Positions 20,230-29,976 are shown, counted from the first letter of the stretch. The stretch: 64,000 bases of DNA from Sepioteuthis lessoniana (GCA_963585895.1 OY757939.1:58627070-58691069), one strand, 5' to 3'. A program made the numbers and translations. The notes: generated by a model not told the origin, from the letters alone.

Positions 20230-20598
20230 CACTCCTTTTGAATCTCATTCCGTCGCCCTTGATTTCTCTCGCTCATAATGACTCCCCCCTACCCACTCTG
20301 CCTTATCCCCTTGATAGTCTCAGTCCCAAAAGTCCAGCTCTTTTCTCCCTGTTGATGACATGAGCTTTTTAATCATCAGTCATTATCATTGTAAAAGAAT
20401 TGCACCACCAGATGTTGCTATAAGAGCCAAACACAAAAATCTCTACCCCTCCAAGACAGCAAGGCTAAAATGAGCTTCAAATCCAGGTAATGGTGAACGA
20501 GCCGATCTTATTAATGTGCGGAGACTTCGATCCTCACTGAGTGCTCCGTAACTCTGGCTTTATGTCATATCTATGTTTAATAATAAACAAAAACAAAC
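20230..20598. other. no gene; trace of old tRNA-SINE
   Basis: CTCACTGAGTGCTCCGTAAC at about 20536 resembles the downstream part of the old SINE near 2830 and 50980. Nothing else was recognised. Confidence 0.35.
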
Positions 20599-20599
20599 G

Positions 20600-20950
20600 T
20601 TGGCCCAGTCAGCCTGGGCAGCAGAATATACCGACTGCATCTCTACAGAGAATTAAGACCCCCCACCACCAACGTGTGTTCTGGGTATGACACTAAACAA
20701 TCTGATGGCGAAACTCTAGTGATGCTGAAGCTTTGAGGATTTCAGAGTATCCCTTTATTGCCATCGATCCCAGGTTCACTCAGTCCCCGAGTGGTAGCAC
20801 TTGATAGGGTCTTATCTGTAGGTTAAATACAACTAGGCAGAATACTTATGCTAAACTGAATTGTTTGAAATAGAACTGTTTATGTATATGAACATAGATT
20901 TGGCATTAAATAACCTACTATGGTTGATATGCCATAAAACCAAGCCAAAC
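20600..20950 (+). repeat. SINE-like family D with shared tail
   Basis: The head (GCCCAGTCAGCCTGGGCAG, GAATATACCGACTGC) and body (TATGACACTAAACAATCTGA, GGTCTTATCTGTAGG) are followed by GTTTGAAATAGAACTGTTTA and the common tail (GGTTGATATGCCATAAAAC). Length is about 350 bp. Confidence 0.8.
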
Positions 20951-21037
20951 AAAACCAAAATAAACAAACGTGGAAGAATTATCTATTCAATGTGCTCTTC
21001 AAATATACAGGTAAATCTTCTCTCGTCAACACAATAT

Positions 21038-21592
21038 CATCATCATCATCATGTCTCGCTGGTAGCACGGATATATATCCCTGACCCTCTCTCGCCACTC
21101 CTCCCTATCGTTCATCGCCCTAGGTAGGTCTTCAGGACAACATCCCGTATCCTCACAGAGCTGCTGAATGTATGTTCGTGCTGGTCGTCCTGCTTTTGCA
21201 TGGCCATGTGTGGGGGTCCATAAGAGTACATCTCTTATGAGTTCGTCCCTGCTTCTCCAGCAGTGTCCTGCATGTCTGGTTCGTCTAACTTGAATAGTTT
21301 TCGTGATAGGAGGCAGGTGGCCGTACAGTTGGTATCTTGTGGGGTGTTACCACCAGGACTTGTTCAAGATTGCACACAGCATTCTTTTGTAATTGCCGTC
21401 TAGCTTCTTCTCCAGCCGTTTTGTTAACGTCCATGTAGTGCACCCATATAGCAGTATCGATGTGACCGCTGCCTGGAAGAAACTGCGTTTCATTTTATTG
21501 GTTAGATCTGATTTCCATATAATCGATAGCCTATTGATAGCTGTCCATGCTTTCGTTAACCTCGTTTCGATAATATACACACAAGAAACATA
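21038..21592 (-). mobile_element. LINE (YADD type), 3' fragment
   Basis: The minus strand encodes TRLTKAWTAINRLSIIWKSD, RSFFQAAVTSILLYGCTTWT and the C-terminal part down to the (CAT)n tail at 21038-21052. Frameshifts break it into pieces. The 5' truncation point is identical to that of the copy at 41374-41912 because both lie in the duplication. Confidence 0.85.
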
Positions 21593-22000
21593 TCTTTATG
21601 CATACACACACACACACACACTGACACGCCTACTCACTTACCAAGCTGGTTTTCCATGGTTCAATTGGCGGAGGGTGATTTAAGATTAATCGCCTGATCT
21701 CCAGAGGTTTTTACTCCAGGTAACCCCTCCTATTTTGTCTAAAAGTAGCAAGGCTATTTATTGCTCAGTGCTGCTGAAGAGGAATGTCGAGGAGATCAAT
21801 TATTTTTTTGTGATAGCAAAGCCTGAGTCTCTTTAATGAAATGACTTCATTTCAATTCTGACTTGCAGGAAAATCGGAAAAATATCACGATTCACATTTT
21901 CATACAAACAAATGTGTAAGAAATTCAAGATTGGAATATTCAGATTGATTGGTATCCATTTTGAATTGTCCCAAAACGAATATTTTGGCGAATTAGAATT

Positions 22001-22905
22001 ACGTGGTCCCTTCAATAAGTTTCCAGACTTTTTTGTACAGGCATTGAAAATTGTCGTAGACTCTTGAAAATTCACTATGTGATTGCTATATATCTTATGA
22101 GATGACTCACCAATTTTTATGATTTCAAGTTCAAAGGAACAGCTATAGCAGGAAATGGAATACACCCTACTGATTGTCACAGCTGGGGAATTTCAAAAAT
22201 GCAATCTGGACGTCAGGACATTTTAAAAGAACCATATGCAATAAAATTGTGTCTTAAACTTGGAAAAATGCTACAGAAACGTATGGAATGCTTCAGACTG
22301 CTTTTCGACCTTCTTGCATGAATCGAGCATGAGTTCTTGGGTGGCATAAGAGATTCAAGAAAGGCAGGGAGTCTGTGAGGGACGATGAGAGGCGTGGGAG
22401 GAGTAAGGAAGTCAATACACCTGATTGATTGGCCATAGGGTTAGGGATAGGGTTACTATGTTGAGGTTTTAATTGAGTTCCGGAAGAGATTCGGTCGGAA
22501 GAGGCCAGCACTCTTCAAATCGGGTCAGTGGCATTTCCAGCAGGACAATGCACCAATCCGCAACTCCATCCTTGTCACAGACTATTTGACTAAGATGGGC
22601 ATCAAGACAGTTCCTCACCCTTCCATAGTCCAGACATTGCTCAATGTGACTTTTGGTATTTCGCTAAACTCAGCGGCTGTCGTCTTTATGAGACAATTGA
22701 GGAGATGAAAGAGGTTGTGACGAAGGTCATTGACATGCTCACACAAGAGGACTTCCATGGGGCCTTCCAGAAGTTGTTGGAAAAATACAACAAGTGCATT
22801 GCAGCCGGAGGAGATTACACCGCAGGGGAATAGAGTTTCATGTGTGTAGAATCAATAAAAATGCCCATACGAAAAAAGTCTGGAAACTTATTTAATGATC
22901 CTCGT
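22001..22905 (+). mobile_element. mariner element, internally deleted copy 2
   Basis: Inverted ends (ACGTGGTCCCTTCAATAAG and the complementary TGATCCTCGT end) flank degraded transposase pieces on the plus strand. The C-terminal part carries the QDNAP motif near 22541. The deletion junction at 22430-22458 holds GGGTTAGGGATAGGGTTA. It lies within the segmental duplication. Confidence 0.8.
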
Positions 22906-22909
22906 ATTT

Positions 22910-23035
22910 TTGCTATAAACCGATTCAAAACAGAGTTTATAATTATGTAAGAAAATTCTAGAAAACATTGTTTTGCTTTTTGAAAGAAAATCCCCTTTAT
23001 TTATTGAATAACCCTGTTATATACCCTCCCGTTGA
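22910..23035. repeat. end of a second mariner family
   Basis: TTTGCTATAAACCGATTC, TTGTTTTGCTTTTTGAAAG and CCTTTATTTATTGAATAACC match the right-hand end of the mariner remnant at 45985-47500. No partner end was seen nearby. Confidence 0.6.
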
Positions 23036-23062
23036 ACATTAAAGGGTAAGTCTCATTCCTCA

Positions 23063-23640
23063 TATTGCCCAGTCGGCTGGAGCTGTAGAATACCCTGATG
23101 CTTCGCTGCAGAGGGGTAAGACCCCACCCCACAACGAGTGTCCTAGATATGACACTAAACAATCTGATGGTAAGGTTCATGCAGTGCTGGAGCTTTGGGG
23201 AATGCGGAGTACCCCTTCATTACCATTTCTCCCAGGTCCACTCTGGAGTGGTAGCACCTGATAGGGCCCTATCTATGGGTTAAATAGAACTAACGGCATA
23301 TTTATGCTAAAATGAATTGTTTGATAAACTGAATAGCTTGAAATAGAAATTTTTTTGACAATTAAACCGTACTTACATTTAAACTGCATGCTTATGCTTA
23401 ACTGAATTATTTCAAATAGAACTGTTTTTCGACATTAAAACTGTATTTACACTTAACTGAATTGTTACATATAACTGCTTAAATAGTTTGAAATGGAAAT
23501 ATTTTTGACAATAAAACAGTGTACTTATGCTAAACTGAATTGTTTGAAATAGAACAGATTATTTACATAAAAATAGATTTGGCGTTAAATAACCTACAAA
23601 AGTTGATATACCATAAAACCCACCAAACCAAACCAAACCA
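23063..23640 (+). repeat. SINE-like family D with extended 3' part
   Basis: The head is at GCCCAGTCGGCTGGAGCTG. The body runs through TAGGGCCCTATCTATGGG. Several repeats of (TTGAAATAGAA) and (TTAAACTG) follow before the shared tail at 23578-23635. Confidence 0.8.
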
Positions 23641-23944
23641 TCATTCCTCATAAATATGTAGGACACGAATATGAGGTGATTAATTTTGGCTGACGAAGTA
23701 GTCACCACAAGCAATGGGTACCTTCTTCACCCTGAGAATTGTATTTTGTTAATATTATAAAGTTTTCCATTTCATTTCCATCCTCCCTTTTGATTATTAC
23801 GCATTCGGTAGCCTTTCGTTAGGTTACAACATCCCTTATATATTAAATCACAAACTGCTCTAAAATGAAGATGAACAAACGTCCAATGTAATGTCTGCTT
23901 TTAGTTGAACTGGCTTATATATAAATATATATATTTCTTTTAAA

Positions 23945-24092
23945 TACCCTCTCTGGTGGCAAAAGTTGCTTGGTAGCGCCAGGAGTGGCAGTACCGCCTT
24001 GAGCTACCGAAACTGTGTTATCACGCTGGTTAGCGGCTGATGAGGACAGGGTATAGCACGTGCTTTCACACGTTGTATGAGGAAAAATATAT
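23945..24092 (-). repeat. unclassified conserved repeat
   Basis: On the minus strand GTGTGAAAGCACGTGC, CATCAGCCGCTAACCAGCG, CACAGTTTCGGTAGC and GTACTGCCACTCCTGGCG occur in order. The same order, more diverged, is on the plus strand at 53905-54035. The duplicate is at 44263-44405. It may be a SINE core or a terminal repeat. No family is claimed. Confidence 0.6.
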
Positions 24093-24094
24093 AT

Positions 24095-24600
24095 AACGCC
24101 TCCGTAAGAGCAGTTTGTGACACAAGGCCCATTTTTAAGTGGAGTTTAACAAGTTTAAATTCAGAGTTTTCCTTCCTGGGGTGTCCTCGCGGTGTAATGT
24201 TTATAGCATTGGACTGCGGAATCGCAGTAAGCGTGTTTGAACTCCAGTCACACTATTACGTTCACTTTCGGACAAATACTCCTGGCAAAGGCATGAACCC
24301 CCTTATCCCCCTATCTATGGGTCAAATGTTATCACTGCTGTTCTTCTGGGAGGATGACTTTAGCATTAAATAACTCATGAAGGTTAATATGCCGTTAAAA
24401 CAAAGAAACTAAACCTTCTTCAAGACCGTTCACCCTACCAAAATTAAAGAGCCCTGTCTGCACAACTATTTATCCATCGATGGAGAGAGAATAGTTTGTA
24501 TTCATGGCTTTCCCCCTGGAGAATAATGTGAAAAAAACCCAGCATCATCCAGGTTATGAACTCAGGTCACCCAGTCATTTTCCTTCAATGATCACTTCAT
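24095..24600 (-). repeat. SINE family A split by a family B insertion
   Basis: The 3' end of family A (TTTTTAAGTGGAGTTTAAC to TTTTCCTTC, 24095-24177) and its remaining part (AGAGCCCTGTCTGCAC to GAACTCAGGTCACCCAGTC, 24418-24600) lie on either side of a family B copy. CCTTC borders both sides as a minimal target duplication. Confidence 0.75.
24179..24413 (+). repeat. SINE family B, nested in family A
   Basis: A complete copy with head GTCCTCGCGGTGTAATG, B-box-like GTGTTTGAACTCCAGTC and tail GGTTAATATGCCGTTAAAAC. It is younger than the family A copy it interrupts. Confidence 0.85.
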
Positions 24601-24673
24601 TTCTTTATATATGTCTCCTCCGACTATATATAAATGCATAAAACTTGTCATTGTGTTTGTAATTTTACTGTTT

Positions 24674-24718
24674 GTTCTTCTGAAGATGGCTCCAGTCGGG
24701 CCGAGAGTACTTAGGAAA
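24674..24718 (+). ncRNA. degenerate hammerhead motif (PLE type)
   Basis: Core CTGAAGA is at 24680-24686. Stem II GGCTC/GGGCC follows one extra U. GAGA at 24703-24706 replaces the required GAAA. Then GTAC, U and the U cleavage position follow. Stem I could form five pairs (TTCTT with AGGAA, including one G-U). The GAGA change should inactivate it. The form matches the motif at 28085-28124. Confidence 0.5.
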
Positions 24719-24937
24719 AATTTAACGCCTTTTTGAATTCCTTCCATCCAGATCTCCAACGATTTATGCAAAGACTTGTAACGAATTCTCTCCAAAAATT
24801 GGCATAAAGGAAGTGTCTGTCCTATTTAATCAAACATGCTTAATAGAGAAAACGCTAGGATAGCAAAAGACGATGAAAGTTCATGAATTCAGTAGAAACA
24901 CAACTCAACCATCTCATGTATATATTACAGAACTTCT

Positions 24938-24939
<2 letters not shown>

Positions 24940-24975
<36 letters not shown>
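24940..24975. repeat. (TA)n microsatellite
   Basis: TA dinucleotide run. Confidence 0.9.
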
Positions 24976-24982
24976 GTGTGTG

Positions 24983-25090
24983 GGCGCCTCGAGTGGTGTA
25001 ATGGCTTGCAAGTTAGACTAGCAAACCTACACGATTGAGTTCGAGTCTCATTAGGCTCCCCATTCATGCGACCTTGTCCCACCTCTAAAC
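24983..25090 (+). repeat. tRNA-derived short SINE, family F
   Basis: GCCTCGAGTGGTGTAATGGC (A-box), TTAGACTAGCAAACCTAC, GAGTTCGAGTCTCATTAGG (B-box), CCCCATTCATGCGACCTTG. A reverse copy lies at 48061-48170. Confidence 0.7.
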
Positions 25091-25105
25091 AAAAAGCTGA
25101 GTAAA

Positions 25106-25155
25106 TTGATATATATATATATATGTGGGTGTGTGTGTGTGTGTGTGTGTGTGTA
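25106..25155. repeat. (TA)n(TG)n microsatellite
   Basis: Short TA run followed by a TG run. Confidence 0.9.
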
Positions 25156-25159
25156 CGCA

Positions 25160-25704
25160 ACCCATGCCTCAGAGTTTGTTTTTACATTTCTCATGGTGTA
25201 ATGGTTAACGATCAAGAATATCAGTATACTGGTGGATTCTTACTGAAACCCTACTTTTCAGGCGTTGTGCCAGACTTAGTAAGACTAATGGAACATCAAC
25301 ACGACATTCGACACTCAAACATTGGGGTCAAACAAAACACGCTGTGTAAATCCTGTCTAATCTCTCTCTCTCTCTCTCTCACTCTCTCATAATCTCTCTT
25401 TCTCTCACACACACGCACCCTTTTCCTTGCTAATGCGACAGCTTTTCCACTACGGGCCCCGGGAAAATCTATTTCGTGTCAGAAAAGAATATTTCGAAAT
25501 GATGATCCTCATTCAATTGTCAAACAGTGGATGATTCTGCCGACAACTGTTAGCGGCGTGTCCGCATTATTCAGGTTGAATTTTACCCTCTTGGGTCTCT
25601 TCTGTCTCCCTGCAGCTCCCCTCTTTGTTTTCTTGAGTGACAATTGAATGATCCATGTGTAATTTACGTGATGAATAAATTACATTCAGTAGATGTTTGT
25701 CGAA

Positions 25705-25735
<31 letters not shown>

Positions 25736-25778
25736 ATCTAAGTGCGACAAAAACAAAATTAAATCTAAGAGGAGATAA

Positions 25779-25831
<53 letters not shown>

Positions 25832-25850
25832 AACTTTATATAGAAAGTAT
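25160..25850. other. no gene; (CT)n, (GA)n and (CA)n tracts
   Basis: (CT)n lies at 25363-25388, (GA)n at 25705-25730 and (CA)n at 25782-25828. The rest, including 25430-25690, shows nothing recognisable. Confidence 0.6.
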
Positions 25851-25852
25851 CG

Positions 25853-26075
25853 GTGGAGTATTGGCTAACGTGCTGGACGGCGACCTCATAGAAAGTGAGT
25901 TTGAATTCCACTATCACTATTGCGTTAACTTTCTGACTAATAACCTTAGGGAAGGCATAAGCCTCCTTATCTTCCAAGATAAGGGTTTAATAGTACCATG
26001 ACCATTCTTTTACAAAGATATGTTTGGCATTAGATAACCCACGAAGGTTAATATGCCATAAGGAAAAGCCAAAAA
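25853..26075 (+). repeat. SINE family B, divergent
   Basis: GGAGTATTGGCTAACGTGC (A-box), GAGTTTGAATTCCAC (B-box), TTGCGTTAACTTTCTG, and the tail GGTTAATATGCCATAAGG. It ends just before a mariner copy. Confidence 0.75.
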
Positions 26076-26091
26076 AAAAAAATATATATAT

Positions 26092-27229
26092 ACGAGGATC
26101 ATTAAATAAATTTCCAGACTTTTTTCGTATGGGCACTTTTATAGAGAGTACACACATGAAACTCTTGTCCCCTTCAAAGTAATCTCCACTGGTTGCAATG
26201 CACTTGTTGTACCGTTCCAACAACTTCTGGAAGGCTCCATGGAAGTCCTCTTGTGTGAGCGTGTCAATGACCTTCGTCACAGCCTCTTTCATCTCCTCAA
26301 TTGTCTCAATAACAGCCTCTGAGCTTAGAGAATAACCAAAAGTCACAAGGAGCAAGGTCTGGACTATAGGAAGGCTGGGGAACTGTCTTGATGCCCATCT
26401 TTGTCAAATAGTCTGAGACAAGGATGGAGTTGGGGGTGTCCTCGTGGTGTAATGGTTAAAGCGATGGAATCGTAGTACGCGAGTTCGAACTCCAGTCGTG
26501 TTATTACGTTCACTTTCGGGCAAATACCCTTGGGAAAGGTATGAACCCCCTTATCCTCCCAGCTATGGGTTAAATAGGAGAATGGCTTTGGCATTAAATA
26601 ACCTAAAAAGAGTTGATATGCCATTAAACAAAGAAACCAAACCAAACCAAGGATTGAGTTGTAGACTGTTGCATTGTCCTGCTGGAAATGCCACTGACCC
26701 GATTTGAAGAGTGCTGGCCTCTTCCGACCGAATCTCTTCCTGAACTCCCTTAAAACCTCAACATAGTAACTATAACCCTAACCCTTTGGCCATTCAACTC
26801 TGGTGTTCTGATTTCCTTACTCTTCCCACATCTCTCATCATCCCTCACAGACTCCCTGCCTTCCTTGAATCCCTTATGCCACTCAAAAACTGATGCTCGC
26901 TTCATCCAAGATAGTCGAAAAGCGTTCTGAAGCATTCCATACGTTTCTCTGGCATTTTTCCAAGTTTAAAACACAATTTTATTGCAAATGGTTCTTCTAA
27001 GGTGTCCTAACGTCCAGATTGCATTTTTGAACTTCACCAGCAGTGACAATCAGGCTTTAGTAGGGTGTATTCCAATTGCTGTTGTCGCTGTTCATTTAAA
27101 CCTGAAATCATAAAAAAGGGTCAGTCATCTCATAAGATGTATAGCAATAGCATACTGAATTTTCAAGAGTCTATGATAATTTTAAATGCCTGTACAAAAA
27201 AGTCTGGAAACTTATTGTATGCACCACGT
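26092..27229 (-). mobile_element. mariner element, internally deleted copy 3, with SINE inside
   Basis: Ends ACGAGGATCATTAAATAAAT and GCACCACGT define the element. On the minus strand the N-terminal remnant (26935-26750) has LQNAFRLSWMKRASVFEW and the C-terminal remnant (26355 to 26092) has ETIEEMKEAVTKVIDTLTQE. The deletion junction near 26768-26783 has the ACCCTAACCC motif. A family B SINE at 26434-26649 inserted later, so the element length is otherwise about 920 bp. Confidence 0.85.
26434..26649 (+). repeat. SINE family B inserted in mariner copy 3
   Basis: Flanks AGGATGGAGTTG (26421-26432) and AGGATTGAGTTG (26650-26661) are the same mariner sequence duplicated with one difference, so this is a 12-bp target duplication. 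Head and tail are complete and the middle is slightly shortened. Confidence 0.9.
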
Positions 27230-27250
27230 ATCTATCTATCTATCTATCTA

Positions 27251-27288
<38 letters not shown>
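27230..27288. repeat. (TATC)n(TA)n microsatellite
   Basis: TATC units pass into a TA run directly at the mariner right end. Confidence 0.9.
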
Positions 27289-27289
<1 letters not shown>

Positions 27290-27299
27290 TTGAATAATA

Positions 27300-27680
27300 A
27301 AGAGAAATGTTGTCTGTATAATTTAAGATCCTTTCAAGATTCCTGATAAATGTCTTAGTTTCAGGTTGGAATTGAAAGATGAATTCCCCAAGCACTTTCG
27401 GAATATGCGAGCGCAGAGTTGTATAAAAACAGGGCAACTGATGTATTTAAAAGGGAAAGCGATTAAAAAGGGAACGCTCTGAACGGAAGAGAATATTATC
27501 AAGGAATACGGGAAAACTCTGCGTTTGCATATTTTTGTTATGTTATCTTTTAAATAACGTTCCCTTGTAAATACATCAGTTACCCTGTTTTTATACATCT
27601 CTGTGTTCGCATATTTTTGTTATAAAAACTTTCAAAACGCATTAAAAAAAAAAAGAACAACACACCTTACACAAGCAAGA
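27300..27680. other. probable PLE terminal-repeat sequence
   Basis: This lies immediately upstream of a hammerhead motif. Short internal repeats occur (GTTCCCTTGTAAATACATC and TGTTTTTATAC variants on opposing strands at about 27435 and 27570). The PLE link is an inference from position. Confidence 0.35.
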
Positions 27681-27724
27681 AACCCCTGATGATGGCCGAT
27701 GAAGGGTCCGAAAGCGCTCGGGAA
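27681..27724 (+). ncRNA. hammerhead ribozyme motif (PLE type)
   Basis: Core CTGATGA is at 27686-27692, GAAA at 27710-27713 and GCGC at 27714-27717. U 27718 and C 27719 mark the cleavage position. CCC 27683-27685 pairs with GGG 27720-27722 as stem I. Stem II can form GGCC/GGTC with a mismatch next to the core. All invariant core bases are present. Confidence 0.65.
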
Positions 27725-27774
27725 AATTTGGGGAAATTCATCGACCAATTTCAACCTGCAACTATGACACTTGA

Positions 27775-27862
27775 AACTTGTAAGGATCTTAAATAAATTA
27801 TACAGACAAAATTTCTCTTTATTATTTAATGAAACACGCTTAAATGAACTACTGCCTAGCTA
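27775..27862 (+). pseudogene. PLE ORF N-terminal fragment
   Basis: The plus strand encodes KLYRQNFSLLFNETRLNELLPSYT, resembling the start of a Penelope-like polymerase (FNETCLNExLLPxYT type). It lies 55 bases downstream of the hammerhead and stops at a CA/TA microsatellite. This fits the known order of hammerhead-bearing terminal repeat then ORF. Confidence 0.5.
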
Positions 27863-27880
27863 CACACACACACACACACA

Positions 27881-27930
<50 letters not shown>
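27863..27930. repeat. (CA)n(TA)n microsatellite between opposed PLE ends
   Basis: A CA run and TA run separate the plus-strand PLE fragment from a minus-strand one. Confidence 0.9.
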
Positions 27931-27933
<3 letters not shown>

Positions 27934-28060
27934 TTAGGCAGCATTTCTTCGTTAATGCAAATTTCATTGAACATAATAGACATTTTATGCCTACATATTC
28001 TCTTTTGGATCCGTTCGAATTCCCGTATTACTTTTATCGTATTCGTGGGGAACTGATTTA
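27931..28060 (-). pseudogene. PLE ORF N-terminal fragment, opposed copy
   Basis: The minus strand encodes ICRHKMSIMFNEICINEEML followed by PKYT, equivalent to the fragment at 27775-27862. It ends at the same place next to the microsatellite. A hammerhead lies upstream on the same strand at 28085-28124. Confidence 0.5.
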
Positions 28061-28084
28061 GGTATTGTCCATAGTTGTATGTAT

Positions 28085-28124
28085 CCCTAGTACTTTCTGC
28101 CCGACTTTGGGCCATCATCAGGGG
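28085..28124 (-). ncRNA. hammerhead ribozyme motif (PLE type), minus strand
   Basis: On the minus strand: CCC, CTGATGA (28121-28115), one U, GGCCC-AAAGTC-GGGC as stem II, GAAA (28097-28094), GTAC, U, A as cleavage base, then GGG pairing with CCC. UA is an allowed cleavage doublet (UH rule). The base just before GAAA is A where C would close stem II perfectly. Confidence 0.65.
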
Positions 28125-28323
28125 AGAATCTGTTACAAAAGTGATGTAACTTTTGTTTTAGCAAATTACTACTGTGTAAGGACGTCTTTGCTGTTGGAGA
28201 TTATGGCGCTTGCTTTTAAATGTAATTCTGTAAATAGTGCCAGTAGCTAAAGACATTTAAGTACGTTAGCACTGGTTTGAAAATTAATTCTATTAAGTGC
28301 TGGTTGCAGGTTTCTAATATATA

Positions 28324-28510
28324 GTGCTTAAAAAAAACATGTTAAAAAAACATTCATGCCCAACAACACAACTACGAAAAATTCTCACCGACAACACAAC
28401 AATACTCGAACATCAAAATAATAAACAAAAACTTCAGATTCTCGAAGCACTATATATACAAAAGAGAATATGTAGGCATAAAATGTCTATTATGTTCAAT
28501 GAAATTTGCA
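28324..28510 (+). pseudogene. PLE C-terminal fragment joined to N-terminal sequence
   Basis: The plus strand gives RKILTDNTTILEHQNNKQ, KLQILEALYIQ and then KRICRHKMSIMFNEIC. The first part resembles the polymerase C-terminus and the last part is the N-terminal segment seen at 27931-28005. Joining of end to start suggests a former tandem of two PLE copies or a recombination product. Confidence 0.5.
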
Positions 28511-28535
28511 TATATATATATATATATATATATAC
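28505..28535. repeat. (TA)n microsatellite
   Basis: TA run directly after the PLE fragment. Confidence 0.9.
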
Positions 28536-28552
28536 GAAATCACACACATACT

Positions 28553-28900
28553 GGGACAGTCGGCTGGAGCTGTTGAATACACTGACTGTATCTCTGCAGA
28601 AGAGTAAGTCCCCTCCCCAATGAATGTCCTGTATATGACACTAAACAATCTGATGATGATGTTCCAGTATTGCTGGAGTTTGGGGAAATGCGGAGTACCC
28701 TTCATTACCATCGGTCCCAGATCCACTTTTACTCGTAGTGGTAGCACCTAATTTTGTCTTATCTATGGGTCAAATAGAATTGTTTGACATTTAAACTGTG
28801 TACTTATGTTTAACGGAATTGTTTGAAATAGAACTGTTTGATCATTTAACTGTGTGCAAACAAATAACTGATTTTGAATTGAATTGTTTGTGAATACATA
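28553..28900 (+). repeat. SINE-like family D
   Basis: Head GGGACAGTCGGCTGGAGCTG. Body GTATATGACACTAAACAATC and GTCTTATCTATGGGTCAAA. It continues into AACTGTGTACTTATG and GTGCAAACAAATAACTG, linking family D to the satellite-like unit. Confidence 0.75.
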
Positions 28901-28904
28901 GCAA

Positions 28905-29085
28905 TCCTTGAAAGTTTTCAAAATTAATTCTATTGATTTTATTTTTATTTATTTTTTTTTTTTTGTTTTGATATGTAGGGCTTCTAGAATTTGTAGTCGT
29001 AACTTATCAATTTCTTGTGCGATTATAGTAGTGTTTTCAAGTAGAATTTTTCGAATCTTGGATTTACGAATAGAAAGCCAAGTTT
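28905..29085 (-). pseudogene. PLE C-terminal fragment
   Basis: The minus strand encodes IRKSKIRKILLENTTIIAQE followed by IDKLRLQILEALHI, close to the peptide at 285-400. It confirms a dispersed family. Confidence 0.55.
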
Positions 29086-29216
29086 ACGGTTATATATTCC
29101 CTCGATATCATGTTAGATGATAACACAACCCGTTTATCCCTCTTTGGCTCTGAGCTCATTCAACACACCCAGTTCTCTATTTTTCAGATGAACGGAAAAA
29201 GTAATAAAGAGGAAAA

Positions 29217-29325
29217 TGAGAAAGACAGTGAGGGTGAAGACAGTGAGAAAGATGGGAGATATAGATAAAGAGAGAGACAGACAGACAGAGAGACAGAGAC
29301 AGAGAGAGAGAGAGAGAGTGTGTAT
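29217..29325. repeat. GA-rich purine tract
   Basis: GAGA and GACA repeats followed by a GC-rich GGGGGGTCGGGG and GCGCGCGC stretch. Confidence 0.85.
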
Positions 29326-29514
29326 GGGGGGGTCGGGGGTGCGCGCGCGATTAACGAGTGGATTACCATTTACGAAATATGATACTGAGTAAGTAAAAGT
29401 TTCAGCTGGTTCTAACATAAAAGAACTCAAATGATTAACACTGACGGTAAAATTTAACGTATTAAGAAAGAAAGAGATGATGTTCAAAAATAAATACATC
29501 ATCAGGCTATGGGC

Positions 29515-29517
<3 letters not shown>

Positions 29518-29568
<51 letters not shown>
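29518..29568. repeat. (TA)n microsatellite
   Basis: TA run. Confidence 0.95.
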
Positions 29569-29570
<2 letters not shown>

Positions 29571-29571
<1 letters not shown>

Positions 29572-29626
29572 TGCTGGATTGGTACGTTTTAGAAAAAAAT
29601 TTGCTCTAAAATGTGCCAATACAACA

Positions 29627-29630
<4 letters not shown>
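29571..29630. repeat. short foldback sequence
   Basis: TTGGTACGTTTTAG and CTAAAATGTGCCAA form an imperfect inverted repeat with a loop of about 14 bases. The right half recurs in the opposite orientation at 29976-30003, just beyond the LINE fragment. Confidence 0.6.
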
Positions 29631-29659
<29 letters not shown>

Positions 29660-29662
<3 letters not shown>

Positions 29663-29976
29663 TCATCATCATATCGCGCTGGTAGCACAGATATCCCTGA
29701 CCCTCTCTCGACACTCCTCCCTATCGTTCATCGCCCTAGGTAAGTCTTCAGGACAACATCCCGTATCCTCACATAACTGCTGAATGTATGTTCGTGCTGG
29801 TCGTCCTGCTTTTGCACGGCCACGTGTGGGGGTCCATTAGAGTACATCTCTTATGAGTTCGTCCCTGCTTCTCCAGCAGTGTCCTGCATGTCTGGTTCCT
29901 CTAACTTGAATAGTTTTCGTGATAGGGGGCAGGTGGCCGTACAGTTGTTGTCTTGTGGGGTGTTGCCGCCAGGACT
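29660..29976 (-). mobile_element. LINE (YADD type), 3' fragment
   Basis: A (CAT)n tail at 29660-29671 is followed by the complement of the C-terminal coding region up to the SWRQHPT area. It is truncated at a foldback sequence. Confidence 0.8.

Larger units (their letters stand above)
21038..24262 (+). repeat. segmental duplication, copy 1
   Basis: This interval is repeated in the same order and orientation at 41376-44552, with scattered substitutions and small indels. It contains, in order, a LINE fragment, a CA microsatellite, unclassified sequence, a mariner copy, a family D element with tail, an AT-rich stretch, an unclassified conserved repeat, a family A 3' fragment and the head of a family B SINE. 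Confidence 0.9.

Noticed and set aside
19891-20278. Poly-E, poly-R, poly-S and poly-F frames
   Set aside because: Artefacts of the TTC/TCC tract, open on both strands.
24020-24060. CTGATGA as a further hammerhead core
   Set aside because: No GAAA follows on the same strand and stem II does not form. The GAAA-like triplet nearby is on the other strand.
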